A DNA stretch of 64,000 bases from Phlegmacium glaucopus (lineage: Eukaryota; Basidiomycota; Agaricomycetes; Agaricales; Cortinariaceae): positions 34,844 through 98,843 of the forward strand of contig MU130376.1 in assembly GCA_015039465.1 (NCBI GenBank), given 5' to 3'. How positions within the stretch are numbered: the stretch's first letter is position 1; every line of letters begins with the position of its first letter. Shown here in pieces: positions 43,190-54,757 of this stretch. The notes below the pieces were generated by a model. The model did not search any database and was not told where the DNA came from. It saw only the letters and a program-made list of their open reading frames with translations. The position numbers were made by a program, and so were the translations under genes.

Positions 43190-43882
43190 ATGTCATCCAC
43201 CCTCAATATTGGCTTACTCCTCTTCCCCGTATACCAATGGCTCGATGCTGCGGGATCCGTCGACTACCTCAATAACCATTCCCAAGCGATGTTGGGGCAA
43301 CTCAACATTCCCAAAGCCATTCTTGACAAAGCCCCGATCATCGTTTGGCATTACATCTCCTCCGATCTCACTCCAATCCGAGCGAGCTCAGGACCCCTTC
43401 AGATTCCCTCATGCACTTATGCAAATTGCCCCCCACTCGACTATCTCGTGGTTCCAGGCCCAGACCCAGCTGCACCACTTCCTGAAGGCTGCGCTGCGTT
43501 CCTACACGAACGTGTCCCAACACTCAAGGCATTGCTTACAGTGTGCACCGGCTCTATGGCGATCGCTCAAGCGGGCATTCTCGACGGATTGCACGTTTGT
43601 TCAAACAAGGTTGCATTAAAGATGTTCGCAGAGGCTGGTATCTTGAATAAGAAGGTGAAATGGGTTGGAGACAGAAGGTGGATCGTGGACGGCAAGGTCT
43701 GGAGCGCGGCGGGCATTACGGCGGGTATCGATCTTGTTGCCGAATTTGCGAGGGTCCACTTCGATCCAGAGGTGGTAGAATTGGCGAAATTGCTCTCAGA
43801 ATATGAGTCTAATCCCGCTCAGCCCGATCCCTTCGCCAAAATACTCCAAGGTATAAAGTTGAACGAGTCCGAGGATTGTTAG
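43190..43882 (+). CDS. DJ-1/PfpI-family protein (class I GATase-like fold)
   Basis: This is a single-exon gene of 230 aa, the usual size for the family. The start NIGLLLFPVYQWLDAAG matches the first strand and helix of DJ-1/PfpI proteins (FP-x-x-x-x-LD). The nucleophile elbow is LLTVCTGSMAIAQAGILDG with Cys119, and AGITAGIDLVAEF follows. The pattern is closest to fungal isonitrile hydratase-like and ThiJ/PfpI proteins, which are hydrolases or stress proteins; the substrate is unknown. The protein has no signal peptide or membrane segment and should be cytosolic. No lesions are seen. Upstream are a TATA box and a duplicated promoter segment. It lies just outside the receptor array and has no obvious functional link to it. 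Confidence 0.88.
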   Translation: MSSTLNIGLLLFPVYQWLDAAGSVDYLNNHSQAMLGQLNIPKAILDKAPIIVWHYISSDLTPIRASSGPLQIPSCTYANCPPLDYLVVPGPDPAAPLPEGCAAFLHERVPTLKALLTVCTGSMAIAQAGILDGLHVCSNKVALKMFAEAGILNKKVKWVGDRRWIVDGKVWSAAGITAGIDLVAEFARVHFDPEVVELAKLLSEYESNPAQPDPFAKILQGIKLNESEDC

Positions 43883-45180
43883 AAAGTGGCGATGTCGGGC
43901 ATTTTGAAGTTGGTAGCCACAGTGATATGTAATGAATCGATACAAGTTCATGGTCAAACCGTAAATTCTGGATTATGCAGGCTTCAACTTGACTAAGGCG
44001 TTATGAAAATTTGCATCATGCTGTGAGTAAACTGGGGTCGCATGTTAGCCAAATATCGTTGGATATATTAGGGAGCTGAAGAATAATGCAAATATAACGC
44101 ACTTGTATTGCTATTGACACGAACGAGTTCATCATTTTCAATCTAAACATGTTGGAAACTCTGATGTGATTATGGAGGAGCCCAATTCATAACTAGGTCC
44201 AGCATCAGTTCATAGCGAGAAAACATTCAAGATGGCTTACCAAGAATTCGAATAAATATACACATCCACAATCCAATGTTGAACTCTTCTACTGAACCTT
44301 GTGGCAAGGACTACTTTTTCGTTTTCTTACTCTCAACGAATAGGACCCGTTGTTTCACTAAGACGATGGTCAGAATGTGTCCGAAAAAAAGGCAAGGTAA
44401 ATGGAGTACCTTTTGGGTCGTATTTAACAGCGGAAAGCTTAGGACCTTGTCGTACACGTTGCGTGGTGTAAAAGAACCCAGTTTGAGCTGTTGAGATTAG
44501 ACGAACGATTATCGTCCTATGACTGCGTAAGATGGAACGTGACGATCATTAAACAAGGCATGAGCCCTACCTGGCCTTACTTTTCGCGCCCATGACAACT
44601 GCAACCAAACTTCAAGCAAAGACGAGAGAGAGGCTTAAAACACCAGTGTTTGGCGAAAGATTGCACCATACACAACTGTCAACAGCCGACGATCCGATGC
44701 GCACAAAATAAATAAATAAATAAATAATGGTAATAAATGACTTGAATAAAAATCCACTTTCGCAGTTTCTATCCTCTGACTTGATATGAGAGCGTTTGCT
44801 ACCAAGGAAAGAACCATCCAACCCATGCGCGAGTCCACTTATTATGGTTGGTGGAATTCCGGCTAAAAGCATCAGGAAGTAGTCCATTTTCGAGTCACTG
44901 ACTGTGTGCTGACTTCCACGTTCCGGGATCATCTAGTGGATTAGAATCATTGGTAGGCGACTTCAATCCAGTTGGAGTGATGCAGAGAGGATCAATATTC
45001 AATCTTCATGCATCATGGCCGCCTCCGGGAGACGGTGATAGACCGTTCGTCATACGGATCATCCAAATTGAAAGATGGCTCGCTGTTCTTACGATAATGC
45101 TCAATGAAGGCTTCGCCTAGTTGGTCCAGGAGTTTGTTGACACCAAGGTTCTTGAATTGGGTGAGGCCTCATTTACTTCG
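43883..45180. other. Intergenic region
   Basis: No supported gene. A short (AAAT)n microsatellite is at 44708-44727. The small frames at 44276-44494 and on the minus strand at 44612-44932 show no family features. Confidence 0.5.
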
Positions 45181-47176
45181 ATCAATGGAACACTGTGTTA
45201 ACACATTCACCTTCTCGCGACCAACTACCTACCCACTGAGAGGGGGATACTGTCGTAAAAGACAAGTTGTGTCCGTCTAGAAAGAACAAGAGGTTCCATC
45301 GGATGTTTCATATAGAGTAGAACATCGTAGATGAAGATGCATAAGGCAGACTCTATATCATCCTATAGCGTATATGTTACAGCAGGACCCTCGTTCCGTA
45401 GGATCTTCGCGAAAAATAAATGCCCAAGTGCCCTGCATATACACTGTCAGTATCTACAAAATTAGGCATGAACCATAACTCACGGTACGTCCGGAACGTC
45501 GCTCGCCTTTATGCTTCTGCCACAGTACGCATATATCCCAGTCGATAAGAATGCCTCCACATTCTTGGGTTTTTTTATCTTTAACGATCATTACGTTGCC
45601 GGCGCTGAGATCGAGATGTAATATACCAGCTTTGTACACCTGTTGAGCGCCTGGTAGAGGTTGTTAGAATGGCCAACCAAAGAAAACGGATGAAACACGC
45701 ACCTTCAACCGCATCGGCAATACAGGATGGCAGTACTTTGCACCAGATAAACGGTGATAAATTACGAGCGACAGCATCCAAAATAATACAATCGCAAACC
45801 ATTTTGGATTTGGTCTTTGATTCCGAAGAGAGCTTGGCAACTCATTTCTGCTTTTCCATCCCCAGCCCAAGAACGTCGCTGCCCAAACGCATAGATCCAC
45901 ATGCTTCACATCCTGTTCCTTCAGCGTCTGGTAGATAAATTACTTCGAGAGCCGTACGCTGCGATTCCTCCAGAAAGGATATTGTAGGCTTCTTTCGATT
46001 CTTTACGTTCTCTTCATAGGGATAGGCTAGACAGCATCTAGTGGCACGATAAAAAAGATACAGACAAGCACGCCTATATTTCGGAGGCGGAATGAAGAAG
46101 GTTTCTTGGTCGTCCGTTTTGTCGTCTGTCACGTCCACGCAAAATAATCCTTCAAAGGAGAGGGGTTGTCACCACGCTTGAACTTAAGTACCACCATACC
46201 AAGCGGATCGGTGATACTGCTCAAAGGCGTCGCACACGGACTTTGGAGGATGCTTCTTGTGTAGCTCGGGGGTGGAACCCTCTCTGACCAAGTGTGAGTT
46301 GGCCATAGCGCAAATAGAAGTTGAAGATGTGGAATGGGTGCTTGGTGTAATCGAATCGACGAGTGACGACGGCTCCTCGACAGTCCCAGCCAATGAAGCG
46401 AGCGTATCGACCAAGATTCAACATTGAGAAGAAGTGATTTCGAAAAGACATGGACAGAACGACGGCGCTTGCTTAGGCAGCAATCTGGCCAAGTCTGTAG
46501 ATACCAAGCTCGGTGTCGGTCTCAGCATTAGAGGAGGCGGAGGGTGTTGGTATGCCTCATCCTCATCAGCCTCGGTATCCTGCTCCTGCTCCTCCTGCTC
46601 CTCCCCGTCTGCGTCCACGCCTTCGAATTAGTCTGCGCTCCTTGGGCCTCTCGTTTGAGACATGCTGGAATGCATCGTAGCCAAGGTCAAGTTTGGATTC
46701 TTGATGAGTCTGTTGGCGAGAGAAGTTGGTACGGTTCGGTTCGGTCGTCGTTCCAGTAGGTAGAAATATCTGGGCAGAGGTTGTTGCAAGAGGTATCTGG
46801 TTGGTCGGTGTTTAGAAAGCGGAAAGTCTGCAGCTTTGAAAAGTTGGCCTTTGTCAACGCGGCCTTTTGTGACCCATTCAAGAGCTTTCACCTGAGACAG
46901 ATATAAATTATACCTTCATATAATCATTATCAAAGACAGACTCACAAAGGGTCTATACATCAAGCTTGCCTTCTGCCTTCGTTCAGGAACAATGCTCCGC
47001 AGATCCTTCAGACGTTGATTTTGGGGGCGTCTTCCCGTGTAAGCGTAGAGCGTCGTGCCGTTCCAAGGTAGGAAATTTTCAATGAACATCTGGGGATCCA
47101 ATCCGACGAGATGGTGACTTTTGTTCTCCAGGGCGATCCTTTCATAGCCTTTCTTCATATGCCTGGTCGCGTCCAT
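45181..47176 (-). pseudogene. FunK1-type fungal protein kinase (decayed)
   Basis: Exons run from 47176 down. They include LVGLDPQMFIENFLP, NLCPDISTYWNDD (about 46770), then NHFFSMLNLGRYARFIGWDC and GAVVTRRFDYTKHPF (46240-46450), an ATP-lobe relic with YRRACLYLFYRATRCC (about 46060), and the catalytic region CIADAVEG, AGILHLDLSAGNVMIV and GGILIDWDICV (45470-45720). FunK1 kinases (Pfam Pkinase_fungal) normally have HRD-x-S-x-GN; here the Arg is Leu. RTGTW follows across an intron near 45430, and DDIESALCIFIYDVLLYMK near 45330. Lesions: TAA at 46475-46473 within GQIAA-stop-ASAV, a frameshift between RTGTW and DDIES, and a TAG before DDIES. It is unlikely to make an active kinase. Confidence 0.75.
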
Positions 47177-47816
47177 TGAGAACGAGTAGTTACAGTCCTA
47201 TGAGCACTAGCGTTCTGTTGAGCTGGCGGCAAGCTAAGAAAAAAGACGCAAACTGAAAGACTGATGACAGTGAAAGCAACTGAGCGTTTCCTGCAAACGT
47301 GACCCACGACATCACATCAATTTCGCAACTCAGGTGACAGAAACGAAAAGTAGAGAGAGAAAAGGACCAAAAAATAGGGATAGGTGAGCGACTTTGATAT
47401 GAATTGCATGTGCATCCGGTAGTAACTGAGCGCTGACGAAATCAAAGACATTCAGTGAACCGACACGACTTTCAGGAGACGCCTGAGGTAAAATTACAGG
47501 GTTATGGGTCACTGTGGGCGTGAGAGCTAAGAGGGTTCGACCATACTGTCAGGCTGGGAGTCGGCGACGATGGTGAGTACTTAGATAATTAAATATTCAA
47601 ATAATAGTTCATCAAGTCTTCAACCTTCAGATTCAACCTTCAACCTTCAATGCTATCTCTCTCACAGTATTTTTCCTGGCCACCTTCATTAAAAGCCATC
47701 CTTCAAAAACAGAAATGCCGCTTATTTATTATGGCACCATATCCTATAATCCTACATATGACCGACCCATAACCCACGTAAAGAATCGTCCCACAATTCT
47801 ACAACTTTGACAGCAT
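47177..47816. other. Intergenic region
   Basis: It lies between the start of the kinase relic and the 3' end of the secreted-protein gene. It contains TTCAACCTTCA repeats at about 47620-47650. No gene seen. Confidence 0.5.
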
Positions 47817-48254
47817 TCAGCAGTAGGGAATTCCACCACTCCAAGAAACATATTGGCCGAAAGAAAGGGCAACCCAGTCTCCATTGGTTAGCTTAGCCCA
47901 GCCTCTAGATAAAAAAAGGACCATATGAGCAACTCACACACATTAAATGCGAGCAGAGACAACTTACGGATCACCATTGACGACAGTGGTATCGTCTTGT
48001 GTGTAACAGACAATGTCGATGTGAGTGCCTATGGCGTATTGGCCATTGGCGGTGCAAGTGATCTGCGGGCATGCGCGGTGCTTCAGACCGTCAACCTCGA
48101 CCGTACCACTATTGATACGTTTCTCAAGAGCACGTTTTCCGTCTGGGGGAGTGTAAATGGTAGGTTCCGCCGCTGCTGGTGCAGGCTCCGGCAGTGCCAT
48201 AACAGAAGTGCCAGTGAGAACGAGAGCGATCAATGGGATAAGAGAGAATTTCAT
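47817..48254 (-). CDS. Small secreted cysteine-containing protein, 124 aa
   Basis: There are two exons, 48254-47968 and 47904-47817, joined across an intron with GTAAGT donor and TCTAG acceptor (375 nt, in frame). I chose the ATG at 48254 because it directly opens a signal peptide, MKFSLIPLIALVLTGTSVMA. An upstream in-frame ATG at 48281 would add nine residues before it. A proline/alanine-rich propeptide follows, with dibasic sites DGKR and LEKR that suit Kex2 cleavage. The mature part (about 78 aa) has four cysteines (RACPQITC, DIVCYT, final PYC) and a Gly/Trp-rich end (GWAKLTNGDWVALSFGQYVS). The layout resembles small SH3-like secreted proteins, but I cannot assign a function. It could be an effector or wall-associated protein. 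Confidence 0.8.
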
Positions 48255-48281
48255 CTTTAGTGAACGTGAGGTGAAGAACAC

Positions 48282-50262
48282 TTGTGCTGAAGTACTAGTC
48301 CTTTCGTTGGTTGGCTTTTATACCCAACACCGCAAGATGTGCCTGGATAGAATATGAACGGGATGGCGCAAAAGTGATAATAATCTTAAGTTTGCATTGC
48401 CTCTCCATAATCAATGCGGAGAGGTGAACGATGAAGGAAATTTTTGCTTGGAAACCCTAAGCCAACGAAATGTCGTGGTAAGCGGTCATGTGCTCGATTA
48501 TTACCAGCTTCTGGCAGCGGCTCAGCATTGAAGGGGCCTCACAAACGCCATTTGGGATGCGTTTTAATTCATTGAAGCTTTGTAGCAGCATGCTAGCGCG
48601 CTGTCGGTACAACGCGTAAAACAGTTCAGATCTATGTCAAAGTGGAGTTGTGGTTGATACATACAACAAAATGCATGTATATTGCCCTTTATGTGAACGC
48701 TTCAATTTTGTGACAGCACGCGTTTCAGATATCTTTCTTGAAATGTTTGAGTCAGAGAACGCCCAGAATTAAGATACCAATGATACATGACCGTCCGCAT
48801 ATACTTTTTGAGGGCCTTACACTGGTAGTAAGACCGCATAGGACTAGCCTTAAAGCTTCTGGCTCTGATTCAGGATCTCCGAGCGGTAAAAATAAGGACA
48901 ACGAAAAGCATAGGAAAAAGTAGAGACACGTCTTCTGGGGACAAACTCAGGAAACCAGCGAAAACGAAAGCCGCAGCCTTCGCTGCTGATAGCAACGCGG
49001 AAATGGATGGGGGCAAGGCCGAAACCCACACCCAAGGCCCAAGGTCGCTGATGGTGGTGTGGAAGGATGGTTGAAGCCCAACCCTAAAGCTCCCTATAGG
49101 GAAGAAGGGTTCGGGGGATGCCATGAAAAGACCTAACGAAAAGTAGACATGCCAAGCCAAGACGAAAACCTAAACCCGGTACTTTCTGCTTTAGCTTTAC
49201 TTGAACGTAATTGAAATCAACGGCCAAGTCGATGAAGAATGACAATGGCGTGATGGATGTTGACAGGGAGCGTCCGAAGCAGAAGGATGACGATGCTGAA
49301 ACTGAAGTCAAGCCTCCCAGAACGTTGAAGAAGGCGGATTGTTTCTCTTCCTCCGACCTGGTCTGGTGTCGAAGGGAGGGTGCCGTACTTGATTCCTCCT
49401 TTATTATTTATGGAGGTTCTTTTTTATTCCTGCAACTACGGCAGGCCCAAGCCAAAACCTGTGAATATAAAAACGTTATCACAAAGAACTTCTCAGCTGG
49501 AAGCAAATCTAGGGAATACTAAGAACGGGCCTCTCGGCGGCACATCTGGAAGACAACTGCAACTTAAAATATAAGTGATAATATATATATATATAAAATA
49601 GTACCGGATGCATGTCGGACTGCCAACCGTCTAAGAGCCGCTTGGCTATTATATTAGTACGGTACCTGTCCCTTTTGAGCTGCTGTGGACGCCTTCTGCG
49701 CTAGATCCTGAGCTTTGTCGCAGAATGGTTTGCTTCATGATTGGAGCAATGGCCGGAAATTGATGCATTGGAACTTCACTAAGAGCCCATAAATATCCCG
49801 AGTCCTGACCATCGTCATCAATTCAAGCTGCGTCGACAATTCATATCCTTTCCGTGACCCATCTGGCGTCAAGCCTAATATTGACTCCTAAGTCTAAGGA
49901 ACTTTCATCCAAACTTGAATTCATAGCATCAAAGAGTCCAGACAAGGGTGGTAGAGAAGCGAGGGGCAATATTCGACGGGCCTTAGGATGCGCCCCTCAC
50001 AATCGATTCAACACTTCGGGGAGGAATTGAAATCTTGTGTATTTAGGCTGGTAACAAAGAATAAATATCATGCTGTGAACGCGAAGGGGGGCGCAAAGAC
50101 GATACACTCGGGTATTTAAGTTGGTGACAAAGAAAGGGTGGAAGAGAAGGAGCTTGAAAATCTCGGTAGCGCTTATGTAACGGACAGCATTCTTGCGGTC
50201 TCTCTCCCACCTTGGTCCTCGTTGGGTCCTTGACCTCTGCATATCGAACACCACAACCCAGT
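48282..50262. other. Intergenic region with possible gene relic
   Basis: No supported gene. Between about 48820 and 49550 both strands show short lysine- and proline-rich frames (for example MKSTAKSMKNDNGVMDVDRE at 49211), interrupted by stops. This may be an old relic. A (TA)n run is at about 49580-49595. Confidence 0.45.
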
Positions 50263-53020
50263 ATGAAGCGCATTTTTGGGATGTTTAAAAAGTCCAAGAA
50301 ACCAAAAGATCTAACTCTAAGCATCACCGATGCACTTGCTTCAAGCCCTGCAGCATCGACTCCAACATCTCGGACAATCGTAACGAGCACCGCTGATCTC
50401 ATGCCATCCGCTCCCGTTAGTGCTGCGACTGCGAGCGTCCAAGTTACTCAGGCCGCGGGCGTTACTGTAAGTATTCAACTTAGCCCCATCACATCGATAT
50501 GAGTACTCAATCATTGTCGTCGATAAGACTACCCATGAATCCCAACTCTCCGCTTCGCCTTCCGCTTTAGCAATCAATGATCTTGCTCCTGTAGCACATC
50601 TAGAAGATCCCCCGCCCAATACTAATACCATAGCGCAAGCCAACTTAGGATCTACGGAATCAGAAAAAAATCCCTCGGTGAGTTGCTTATACCCAATGTT
50701 CTCGGCTTTATCTGATGATCAACAGACTCAGCTTTCTGGCCCGGCTTTCTTTGCGAATGCCCGGGATTTTGTCATTACTGGCGGCAATTTTGTAAGTCTT
50801 TTTCGTGTACTGTGAAAATGATTTAGCAATAATTGTACGTAGGTTCACTGCGAGACCTATAACGCCAATACTATTCTCCCTGCCAACACCGGCGAAGGCC
50901 AGACGAAGATCTATGTACCTCAGAAACCGAACTCCAGTCCATTGTTTACTGGACGGAAATCTGTACTCGACAAACTTGGAAAGGTTTTTGTTCATCGTGC
51001 TAATAGTAGACTGATGTCGAGGCGCTCTTGTCTCTTGTGGGGAATGGGAGGGATTGGAAAGACTCAGATCTGTCTCAAATTCATAGAAGGAACATCTGAC
51101 AAGTATGTGTCTTTGCCCATTTGCAACACTGAATTCATTTGTTGTTCTAGTTATTCATATGTGTTCTGGGTTGATGCCTCCTCTGATGACAGTATTACAA
51201 CATCTCTCAAGGGGATATCCAGCATTCCAGCTGCACAAGCTTCTGGTGTAGATGGATCAGCTGGGTCTGCCCTTCAGTGGATATCTTCTATCCCAGAGGA
51301 ATGGCTGATTGTATATGATAATGCTGATGATATGCCTCCTGAGGTGGTGGCCAGGTTCTTCCCCCCAGGTAATGGAGGTAACATTCTGATCACTAGTCGA
51401 AACAGAATGATGGGAAGGCTTGTATCATTTGAGAACAGCATTGAGATCAATGAAATGGAGGAGGCAGATGCTATAACTCTGCTTCTCAAGGCTAGTCGCT
51501 TAGATCAATCAGCTGGCCATCTGCAAGCTGCTAAACAGATTGTCACTGAACTTGGTTACATCCCTCTTGCTGTTGATCATGCTGGTGCTTATATAGAAGC
51601 TGGGAAATGTGATATTAATAGATATCTCATGCAATTCTCCTTGCATCGTCAGACTCTCATGTCAGATGCTACATTCACAGGAGCATCAGACTATGACAAA
51701 ACTGTGTATGGGACTTGGGAGCTATCTTTTAAAGAAATACAAAAGAGAGCTGGTGGACAATCCACTACTGGAAATGCACAAGCAGCCCATGCTGCACTCC
51801 TAATTCTTCAAATATGTGCTTTCTATCATCATAGCAATATTTCTAAAGACATATTCAGATCTGCTGCTGAAGAGTCCAGTGAACATGTTGATTGTGAGGT
51901 AGCTAAAAAGTTACCCCAGGCAATTGCTTTACTGGATCATACTCTACTTGGCTTGGACAGATATGGTCACTGGGATGACTTTATGTTTGGACAAGGAATT
52001 GGTGTGCTCTTTTCCTTCTCCTTGATGAAAAGAGGACAATCACATGAAATGTTGTCTGTTCATCCTCTGCTGCACTGCTGGAGTAGGGAGCGGATGTCAA
52101 AATCTGAGCAACAAAGAATGTGTGAGATGGGAAGCATAATATTGTCATGTGCAATTCCATGGAGATTCACAAGTCAGGATTATGCATTGCGGAAGTTAAT
52201 TTTCTCACACATCAAGGCAAATGAGTTACATGGAAGTCAAGTGGGACTTTGCAAGCAGTACCATGATGATAAATACACCAATTTTGCACTAGTCATGAGG
52301 GAGAATGGAGATTGGAACATTGCAGCACAGCTAGATGATCAAGTTATGGACATGAGGATGAAGCTGCTTGGTGCAGAACATCCACACACCCTTAAGAGCA
52401 AGGAAAATTTAGCAAGGACATACTGTATGCAGAGAAGGTGGAATGAGGCAGAGGAACTTGAGGTCCAAGTAATGGATGTGAGGAAGAAAATCCTTGGTAC
52501 AGAACATCCATTAACTCTCACAAGCATGGGAAATCTAGCACTCACATACCATAAGCAGAGAAGGTGGGATGAGGCAGAGGAGCTGGAGGTCCAAGTAATG
52601 GATGTAAGAAAGAAAATCCTTGGTCCAGAACATCCAAACACCCTCACAAGTATGGGAAATCTAGCAAGTACATACTATAAGCAGAGAAGATGGAATGAGG
52701 CAGAGCAGCTGGAGCTCCAAGTCATGGACATGAGTAAGAAGCTGCTTGGTGCAGAACATCCAGACACCCTCACGAGCATGGACAATCTAGCAACCACATA
52801 CTATAAGCAGAGAAGGTGGAATGAGGCAGAGGAACTAGAAGTCCAAGTAATGGATGCAAGGAAGAAAGTCCTTGGTGCAGAACATCCAGACACCCTCACA
52901 AGCATGGAACATCTAGCAAGCACATACCATAAGAAGGGATTGTCCAATGAAGCAAAGCAGTTGAAACTTGAAGTTATAAATATAAGGAAAAAGATTGAAA
53001 GGGACCAAGTACAGTGTTAG
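50263..53020 (+). CDS. NB-ARC/TPR STAND protein (NLR-like), 849 aa
   Basis: Exons: 50263-50466, 50528-50677, 50726-50791, 50843-51102, 51151-53020 (2550 nt, in frame). Intron 4 (48 bp) keeps frame, so the ORF appears to read through it, but splicing restores NYSYVFWVDASS, the usual motif. Residues 1-118 are basic then Ser/Thr/Ala-rich, with no known effector domain. SGPAFFANARDFVITGGNF (residues 122-140) is a short motif I associate with basidiomycete NLRs. NB-ARC: P-loop GMGGIGKT (207-214), Walker B WLIVYDNADD (278-287), ILITSRN, GLPL-like LGYIPLAVDHAG, VHPLLHCW (MHD position). The C-terminus is five 42-aa TPR repeats plus a part (621-849). Such proteins are intracellular NTP-driven switches of non-self recognition or cell death. 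No lesions. CpG falls abruptly after the P-loop. Confidence 0.9.
52331..53010 (+). repeat. 126-bp TPR-coding tandem repeat, 5.4 copies
   Basis: Repeats start at 52331, 52457, 52583, 52709 and 52835, with a part from 52961. Each encodes a 42-aa unit of the kinesin-light-chain TPR type (LEVQVMDVRKKILG, EHPNTLTSMGNLAS, TYYKQRRWNEAEE). Copies differ at few positions, for example TEHPLT, PEHPNT and AEHPDT. Such identity points to recent homogenisation or copy-number change. Confidence 0.9.
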
Positions 53021-54229
53021 TATGAAAGTGATCCCTACTGAGGAACTAAAGAACATTTGTAATCTACTTTATTTGATTTCAATTGAAGTGTGTTTTGAAA
53101 TAAAAGATCAAATTCCAAACCTTTCTGCAGAGTATCTATAAAAGGTAACCTTATTCATCCTTAGTAAGTCCTAAGTTCCACAAAAATGGTAGATAGAATT
53201 GCAGACTCAATAGAATTATAAAATTTATATCATTGTAATATTGATTCTACTAGTAAGGAGCTGTTAGGGGACATCTACTGTAGTGAGTAACTACTGTGGA
53301 CTTAGAGAAGAAGAGGTTGCCAGTAACCAAGTTTATACTAAGGTGTCATCTACAGACAACACCTGCTATCTTATATACAGGAGGACCCAAGTAACTACCC
53401 TGGGTCCTGATAATGATTGTACAGTAAGCTATAGAAATAGGACACATGTTTGCTAAGGAATGTGTGATAGACATCTACTTGGAGATGCACATGTGTAAAC
53501 TACTTACTAATAGATGGCAGGTGGTACTCCTGTGAGTCCATGCATATCAATGTTTGTAATACCGTACTAGTGAGAGGGCAGGATGGAGTGTGTAAGTGTA
53601 CATGTATATACCTACATAGTGTCCTCTTACAATGACCAATGTGAGTGGGAGATTGATCATATTGTTGTATCACTAGCCAAGGGATGGTAAGTGTTTAGGA
53701 TCATGTTGATAGTGTAAACGATAGAGCATGGTGAAAGACATTGTGAATAAGTTAAGCAATGAGGATGATACAGTAATGTCAAATGAATGATTTTATTGAC
53801 CAGGAATGCAGTTCAGGGCCACTTCCAAAACAGCCAAGTGAATTCCAAGTCCACTTTATTTTCATGATGGCAACTTTTAAGCTTTTTACCCATGCTACCA
53901 ATCAATATTGGTGCACAATAGTGGCAGACTAGGCTTGAGGCTTCTTTTATGTGTTTTGTTTTATCATTATCTTTCCCTATTTCTTATTATCAATTGTTTT
54001 ATTTCTTGATTGAATTTTATCTGCAATCTCCATCTTTCATTTACTCTGTTTTTTCAATCTCTCATTTTATCACATGAAAGTGTTTAATTCCATTAGCAAT
54101 CTTTTACCTACTATTTTCTGGTATAAATATGAGAACTGAAATATGTAGCTACCAAGTAAAGTTCCTCTGACACCAGCTATGATGCACTTAACATTCAATG
54201 CTGCTTGGCTTCCATGCAAAAACAGGAGG
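53021..54229. other. AT-rich, CpG-poor intergenic DNA with a dispersed repeat
   Basis: No gene. Positions about 53632-53935 match 62540-62850 in the same orientation (ACCAATGTGA, TCATGTTGATAGTGTAAA, ATGATTTTATTGACCAGGAA, TTTCATGATGGCAACTTTTA AGCTTT, ACCAATCA). The interval 53041-53520 contains no CpG at all. Confidence 0.6.
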
Positions 54230-54757
54230 TCTTTACACTCCCCCACATTGTCTGGCTGGAATTCCGCCGGACTGACCGGAGTCCGGCGGACTCCAGCGGA
54301 CTCCAGAAAAGTCCGGTCAGAGTCCAGTCAGAGTCCGGTGAGAGTCCGGCGGAAGTCTGGTGGAAGTACAAAATATGCCTGTATCCCCTCCTAACCCTCC
54401 TAACCTAAGAATGCGCTACCGCGCGGACAGAAAATATCCCCATCCCTAAATATTAATCCTAAGCCCTAAGCCTAAGCCCTAAATCTAAATATAACCCTAA
54501 GCCTAACCTCTAAATCTAAATATAACCCTAAATTCCATCAAAAGTCCGGCGGATGTCCGGTGGAAGTCCGCCGGACTGTGACCAGACATACAGTCCAGGC
54601 ATTTTTCTACTTTCACCAGACTCTGACCGGACTCTGACCGGACTCTGACCGGACTCTCACCGGACTCTCACTGGAATTTTACCAGAATTTTACTGGAGTC
54701 CGCCGGACTGCCAAAAGTCCGGCGGACTCTGGCCGGACAATGTGGGGGACTGTAAAG
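54230..54757. mobile_element. MITE with CCGGCGGAC repeats
   Basis: The ends CTTTACACTCCCCCACATTG and CTTTACAGTCCCCCACATTG (reverse complement of the right end) form inverted repeats. Subterminal GTCCGGCGGAC/CTGACCGGACT motifs recur in tandem. The centre has AATGCGCTACCGCGC and CCTAAGCC runs like those of the Mutator-like element at 14486-15046. No clear target duplication is seen. It is CpG-rich, unlike its surroundings. Confidence 0.7.

Noticed and set aside
44276..44494. 72-aa + strand frame
   Set aside because: No domain, no promoter or intron context; length expected by chance.
48738..49574. Lysine- and proline-rich frames on both strands
   Set aside because: Frames are short, interrupted and overlap on both strands; at most an old relic.
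54430..54540. CCCTAA-like repeats resembling telomere sequence
   Set aside because: The units are irregular (CCTAAGCC, CCTAAATCTAAATATAA) and lie inside a MITE with inverted ends, so they are not a telomere tract. Similar runs occur in the Mutator-like element at 14.6 kb.
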